A stretch of DNA of 9,646 nt from Candidatus Bathyarchaeota archaeon (GTDB lineage: Archaea > Thermoproteota > Bathyarchaeia > Bathyarchaeales > UBA233). The notes below the pieces were generated by a model. It was not told where the DNA came from. It did no database searches and worked only from the letters and a program-made list of their open reading frames with translations. Numbering within the stretch: position 1 is the first letter of the stretch; every line of letters begins with the position of its first letter. This document shows, in pieces, positions 6,661-9,646 of this stretch. The DNA lies in the NCBI GenBank assembly GCA_003661945.1, contig QMXC01000030.1, positions 1 through 9,646 on the forward strand. The letters run 5' to 3'. The position numbers were made by a program, and so were the translations under genes.

Positions 6661-8150
6661 TGAATTCCATTGTAGAGCAGATGAACGTTTTCTTTAACCC
6701 GCGGTCCGTAGCAGTTGTAGGTGCTTCACGAAAAGTTAACAAAGCTGGACACGTTATTTTCAAAAACTTTGTAATAAACAAGAGACGAAACGTGTTCAAA
6801 GGCGAACTGTACCCGGTTAACCCGAAAGAGGAGCAAATCCTCGGTTTTCCCTGCTATCCTTCTCTGAAAAAAATTCCCGGCGAAGTGGATCTCGCCGTGA
6901 TAGTTGTTCCCGCCCGATACGTAATGGAAACAATGCGGGAAGCGGCGGAAAAACGCGTGAAAGCCGTGGTAATAGTAACTGCGGGTTTTAGTGAAATTGG
7001 AAACCGCGAGCTCGAGGAGGAAATAACCGAAATAGCGAAGAAGGCTGGAATCCGTGTTCTAGGTCCTAACTGTTTGGGAGTTTATGATTCTGAAACCGGC
7101 GTTGACATGCTGTTTCTACCGGAAACGAAGGTTCTTACAACAGGGGAGGAGGTAGTTGCAACTCCGCGTCCGTTGCCTGGAAGCCTTGGAATAGTGACTC
7201 AGAGCGGAGCCTTCGGGGTTTCCGCGTTGGACTATCTGACCGGAAGGCAGATGGGCGTAAGCAAGTTTGTAAGCTTCGGAAACAAATGCGACGTAAACGA
7301 AGCGGAAATGCTCCGCTATCTTTTACACGACGAAAAAACAAGGGTTATACTCCTATACGTCGAGGAAATAGGCAATGGAAGAGAATTCCTAAAAGTTGCG
7401 AAGGAAGTCACCAAAGTTAAACCAATAGTAGCGTTGAAATCGGGAAGAACCACTGCGGGAGCCAGAGCCGCCGCGTCGCACACGGGCGCTATGGCTGGGT
7501 CCGATCAAATCTACAACGCGGCTTTCGCACAAGCTGGAATAATTCGCGCCGAGAACATGGAGGAATTCTTCGATATAGGAAGAGCTTTAGCTCTACAGCC
7601 CCCAGCAGAAGGAAAAAACGTCGCCATAGTTACGGATGCTGGTGGACCAGGCATACTCGCCGTGGACGAATGTGAACTTCGCGGGTTAAACGTTAAGAAA
7701 TTTTCAGACGAGCTTATCCAAAAATTTGAACAGTTAAAAGATGAGGGGAAGATTCCACGGTTCGCCACGAACCTTAACCCCGTTGACCTCACCGGCTCGG
7801 TTAGGTCTGAAATGTTTGAAATCGCTGTGAAGATTCTTTTTGAGGCTTCTGAAGTCGACGGAATAATAGCTCTAGGTTTGCATCATGCACCGGAGCTTCA
7901 AGGCGACTTCGTGGACAGAATCGCGAATGTTGCTAGGAACTATCGTAAGCCAATTGTTGCGTGCGATATTGGCGAAACCGAAATGGCGCTTTACGTACGT
8001 TCCAGATTCGAAAAGCTTGGAATCCCCGCTTATGGTTCGCCAGAAGACGCCGCCCGCTCCATGCATGCACTCGTCAAATACGGCGAATATTTGAAGAAGA
8101 AAAATTGTTTCGAAAGGTATGTGGACGAGTTTCTGAAACGCAGAAAATAG
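6660..8150 (+). CDS. acdA: Acetate-CoA ligase (ADP-forming), alpha subunit
   Basis: Catalyses, together with an ATP-grasp beta subunit, acetyl-CoA + ADP + Pi to acetate + ATP + CoA: substrate-level ATP formation in archaea. The protein is 496 residues from ATG 6660, somewhat longer than the roughly 460 of Pyrococcus alpha subunits. An N-terminal CoA-binding Rossmann domain (FFNPRSVAVVGAS, 11-23) is followed by succinyl-CoA-synthetase-like domains: RVLGPNCLGVYD (132-143), TQSGAFGVSALDYL (180-193), SFGNKCDVNEAE (205-216). The phospho-accepting histidine should be His274 in AAASHTGAMAGSD, and Glu235 in LLYVEE matches the second phosphate-site residue. TDAGGPGILAVDECE and NPVDLTGS lie in the C-terminal third. 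No ATP-grasp domain is fused and no beta gene follows, so the partner must be encoded elsewhere. It is start/stop coupled to the CofE-like gene and closes the cdh gene run. Specificity for acetate over other acyl groups is inferred from context. Confidence 0.93.
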   Translation: MNSIVEQMNVFFNPRSVAVVGASRKVNKAGHVIFKNFVINKRRNVFKGELYPVNPKEEQILGFPCYPSLKKIPGEVDLAVIVVPARYVMETMREAAEKRVKAVVIVTAGFSEIGNRELEEEITEIAKKAGIRVLGPNCLGVYDSETGVDMLFLPETKVLTTGEEVVATPRPLPGSLGIVTQSGAFGVSALDYLTGRQMGVSKFVSFGNKCDVNEAEMLRYLLHDEKTRVILLYVEEIGNGREFLKVAKEVTKVKPIVALKSGRTTAGARAAASHTGAMAGSDQIYNAAFAQAGIIRAENMEEFFDIGRALALQPPAEGKNVAIVTDAGGPGILAVDECELRGLNVKKFSDELIQKFEQLKDEGKIPRFATNLNPVDLTGSVRSEMFEIAVKILFEASEVDGIIALGLHHAPELQGDFVDRIANVARNYRKPIVACDIGETEMALYVRSRFEKLGIPAYGSPEDAARSMHALVKYGEYLKKKNCFERYVDEFLKRRK

Positions 8151-8186
8151 CTTTTTGGTCCATGCCTCTATCTTTTCCTTTGTTTT
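8151..8186 (+). terminator. T-rich transcription terminator region after acdA
   Basis: Immediately after the acdA stop the plus strand has T5 (8152-8156), T4 (8173-8176), T3 (8179-8181) and T4 (8183-8186). Archaeal RNA polymerase terminates at such T-tracts without needing a hairpin. The next gene is convergent, so a stop here is expected; the distal tracts lie within the 3' end of that gene. Confidence 0.5.
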
Positions 8187-8536
8187 AGCCATTTCGCAAC
8201 TTTTCTGAACATGGGGTTCGGCGTCATGTCGATCACTGGAACCATGATTTTCTCTTTCGTTTCAATTACCTTTTTGTATTGCGGCATTAACGCGTAGCCC
8301 ACAAAAGTCCAGTAAACTTTCTTTTCTTCTACTAGCGCTTTTGCGGCGGTCTCGGTTGTTGCAGGTAAGGGAAAATAGAGGAATGCAACTTCTTCGGTCC
8401 AATATAGCCCTGTGGGTTTTCCGCCAGCCACTATGCTTGCGAAACGGGCTAAATCGTCTATAGTTTCGAACTTCACGAACTCGCGGATAACGATTTCTTC
8501 GAAAGGCTCGTATCGAATCTTAAGCTTTCCAGCCAA
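8168..8536 (-). CDS. Conserved-looking hypothetical protein, 122 residues
   Basis: I do not recognise a family. The 122-residue protein looks soluble: no signal peptide, no convincing membrane segment, mixed alpha/beta. It starts acidic/hydrophobic (EPFEEIVIREFVKFETIDDLA) and has a helix-like RFASIVAGG (31-39). An aromatic-rich strand region GLYWTEEVAFLYFPLP (43-58) follows, then a helix TETAAKALVEE and a second aromatic strand KVYWTFVGYALMP (73-85). It ends in IMVPVIDMTPNPMF (97-110) and a basic tail. The two YWT motifs (45-47, 75-77) hint at a duplicated strand-turn unit. Start TTG 8536 is the only candidate before an in-frame stop; AAAGGGATGG lies just upstream. Codon-like composition and good context (convergent with acdA by 17 bases, own promoter-like element) support a real gene. 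No cysteine or obvious catalytic motif is seen. Confidence 0.75.
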   Translation of the reverse strand: MAGKLKIRYEPFEEIVIREFVKFETIDDLARFASIVAGGKPTGLYWTEEVAFLYFPLPATTETAAKALVEEKKVYWTFVGYALMPQYKKVIETKEKIMVPVIDMTPNPMFRKVAKWLKQRKR

Positions 8537-8579
8537 TTTCCATCCCTTTTTTCTCTTCTACCCCTTCGTAGCCACAGCC

Positions 8580-8593
8580 TATTTTAACTTTCG
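8580..8593 (-). promoter_or_regulatory. Putative archaeal promoter (BRE/TATA) for the 122-residue gene
   Basis: On the minus strand CGAAAG (8593-8588) followed by TTAAAATA (8587-8580) resembles a BRE plus TATA box. Transcription would begin about 25 bases on, near 8558, leaving a leader of about 22 bases that holds the AAAGGGATGG ribosome-binding region. Confidence 0.45.
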
Positions 8594-8605
8594 CCACGTT
8601 TCGTT

Positions 8606-8621
8606 GGAAAAGGATTAAAAG
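8606..8621 (+). promoter_or_regulatory. Putative archaeal promoter (BRE/TATA) for the inositol-phosphate synthase gene
   Basis: A purine-rich GGAAAAGG (8606-8613) directly precedes ATTAAAAG (8614-8621), resembling BRE plus TATA. A start about 25 bases downstream (near 8642) would give a leader of about 27 bases before TTG 8669. It lies back to back with the minus-strand element, so the spacer is a divergent promoter region. Confidence 0.4.
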
Positions 8622-8668
8622 TCACAGAGGTAGTCTCAATAGTTGTATCTCTGCGAGATGAAAAGGGT

Positions 8669-9646
8669 TTGAACGAAATCCGTGTAGCCCTAGTAGGCGT
8701 TGGAAACTGTGCTGCAGCGCTTGTTCAAGGGGTGGAATACTACAAAAATGCTGAGGAAACAGCCGCTGTTCCCGGGTTGATGCATGTTGTTTTCGGCAAA
8801 TACCACGTTCGAGACGTGAAGTTCACTGCAGCCTTCGATGTTAACCAAAACAAGATAGGAAAAGACTTGTCTGAAGCAATCTTTGCTGAGCCGAACTGCT
8901 GCGCAAAATTTGCAGACGTGCCCTTTTTAGGCGTGAAAGTTCATCCAAGCCCGGCGTTAGACGGCGTAGCACTGCACATGCGGCGGCCTTTTAATGCTTT
9001 TGCTACAGAAGAGCCTTCGCTTGAAGACATAGTAGCTGAGCTGAAGCGAACGAAAACAGAGATTCTCATCAACTTCCTACCCGTTGGAAGTCGGGAAGCA
9101 ACACGGTTTTACGCTCAAGCTGCTCTAGAAGCCGGATGCGGCTTCATCAACTGCATACCCGAGTTCATTGCTTCAGACAGTGAATGGAGACGAAAATTTG
9201 AAGAGAAAGGCTTACCAATCGCCGGAGACGACATTAAAAGCCAGCTCGGAGCCACAATTTTGCATCGAAACCTCGTTACGCTGTGCGCTGACCGGGGGGT
9301 TAAAGTTGAAGAAACCTACCAGCTTAACCTAGGCGGAAACACCGACTTTCTAAACATGACGGTTGAAGAAAGACTTCACACTAAACGTATAAGCAAAACC
9401 GAAGCCGTAACAAGCATGGTAAAATACGAGCTTCCGACAAGAATAGGTCCGTCAGACTACGTGCCTTTTCTCCGCGACAAGAAAATATGTTACATACTGC
9501 TAAAAGGAAAGAAGTTTGGAGACCAGCCCGTAACAATTCTAGCTAAGCTCGAAGTGGAAGATTCGCCTAACAGCGCCGGAGTAGTCATCGACGTCATAAG
9601 AGCCGTGAAAATCGCGCTAGACCGGGGAACAAGCGGAGTCTTAACC
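8669..9646 (+). CDS. Inositol-3-phosphate synthase (myo-inositol-1-phosphate synthase), 3'-truncated by the window edge
   Basis: NAD-dependent isomerase converting glucose 6-phosphate to inositol 3-phosphate. In archaea this feeds inositol phospholipid head groups and, in thermophiles, di-myo-inositol phosphate. There are 326 residues in the window; family members I recall run to about 360-390, so only the C-terminal end is missing. The N-terminal Rossmann motif is RVALVGVGNCAAALVQG (5-21). Further signatures are LINFLPVGSREATRFYAQAA (133-152), INCIPEFIAS (160-169), catalytic-region AGDDIKSQLGATILHRN (185-201) with Lys190, LGGNTDFLNM (221-230), PSDYVPFLRDKK (261-272) and EVEDSPNSAGVVIDVIRA (295-312). 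TTG 8669 is chosen because it places the Rossmann strand at the expected distance from the N-terminus. No ATG or GTG exists in this frame back to the stop at 8585. The nearest ATG (8658) is out of frame and stops at once. GAGATGA (8655-8661) may be the ribosome-binding site. Confidence 0.94.
   Translation, partial: MNEIRVALVGVGNCAAALVQGVEYYKNAEETAAVPGLMHVVFGKYHVRDVKFTAAFDVNQNKIGKDLSEAIFAEPNCCAKFADVPFLGVKVHPSPALDGVALHMRRPFNAFATEEPSLEDIVAELKRTKTEILINFLPVGSREATRFYAQAALEAGCGFINCIPEFIASDSEWRRKFEEKGLPIAGDDIKSQLGATILHRNLVTLCADRGVKVEETYQLNLGGNTDFLNMTVEERLHTKRISKTEAVTSMVKYELPTRIGPSDYVPFLRDKKICYILLKGKKFGDQPVTILAKLEVEDSPNSAGVVIDVIRAVKIALDRGTSGVLT

Noticed and set aside
7872..8192. Minus-strand open frame antisense to the end of acdA
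   Set aside because: It overlaps conserved acdA sequence and also the 3' end of the 122-residue gene; no family resemblance.
8658..8672. ATG at 8658 as the start of inositol-phosphate synthase
   Set aside because: It is out of frame with the enzyme and meets TGA at 8670 after four codons.
1..9646. tRNA or rRNA genes, CRISPR array, insertion sequence or integration site
   Set aside because: Coding sequence fills nearly the whole window; no repeat-spacer pattern, transposase or RNA-gene signature was seen in the short gaps.

Overview
The window looks archaeal. It carries genes for the methyl-transferring and acetyl-CoA-forming half of the archaeal CO dehydrogenase/acetyl-CoA synthase (ACDS) complex, an ADP-forming acetyl-CoA synthetase alpha subunit and an archaeal-type inositol-phosphate synthase. 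Translation signals are of the AGGTGA type, and BRE/TATA-like promoter elements are visible. The combination (Wood-Ljungdahl pathway plus ADP-forming acetate production, with a distant CofE-like gene and no methanogenesis gene in view) best fits an uncultured Bathyarchaeia-like lineage. That placement is an inference from gene content and recalled sequence resemblance, not a phylogeny.

Layout. Bases 2-8150 hold six plus-strand genes: cdhC (5' end outside the window), cdhD, cdhE, a RACo-like ferredoxin-ASKHA corrinoid activator, a divergent CofE-like ligase, and acdA. cdhC/cdhD/cdhE are nearly contiguous. A 47-bp gap with a perfect 7-bp inverted repeat precedes the activator. A 35-bp gap follows it, and the CofE-like gene and acdA are stop/start coupled. 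The run ends in a T-rich stretch and meets a convergent minus-strand gene (8168-8536) for a 122-residue protein I do not recognise. A 132-bp divergent spacer (8537-8668) has a promoter-like element facing each way. An inositol-3-phosphate synthase gene starts at 8669 and runs off the right edge.

How the genes fit together. CdhD/CdhE form the corrinoid iron-sulfur protein that carries the methyl group. The RACo-like protein would reductively rescue its cobalt when it oxidises to Co(II). CdhC condenses methyl, CO and CoA to acetyl-CoA. With a beta subunit encoded elsewhere, AcdA would convert acetyl-CoA, ADP and phosphate to acetate, CoA and ATP. Read together, this is a candidate archaeal acetogenesis operon. 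The CofE-like protein is the least explained member; its position suggests a cofactor role (an F420- or pterin-type glutamyl tail) but does not prove one. No tRNA, rRNA, CRISPR array, insertion sequence or long repeat was seen, and no gene-free stretch exceeds 300 bases.
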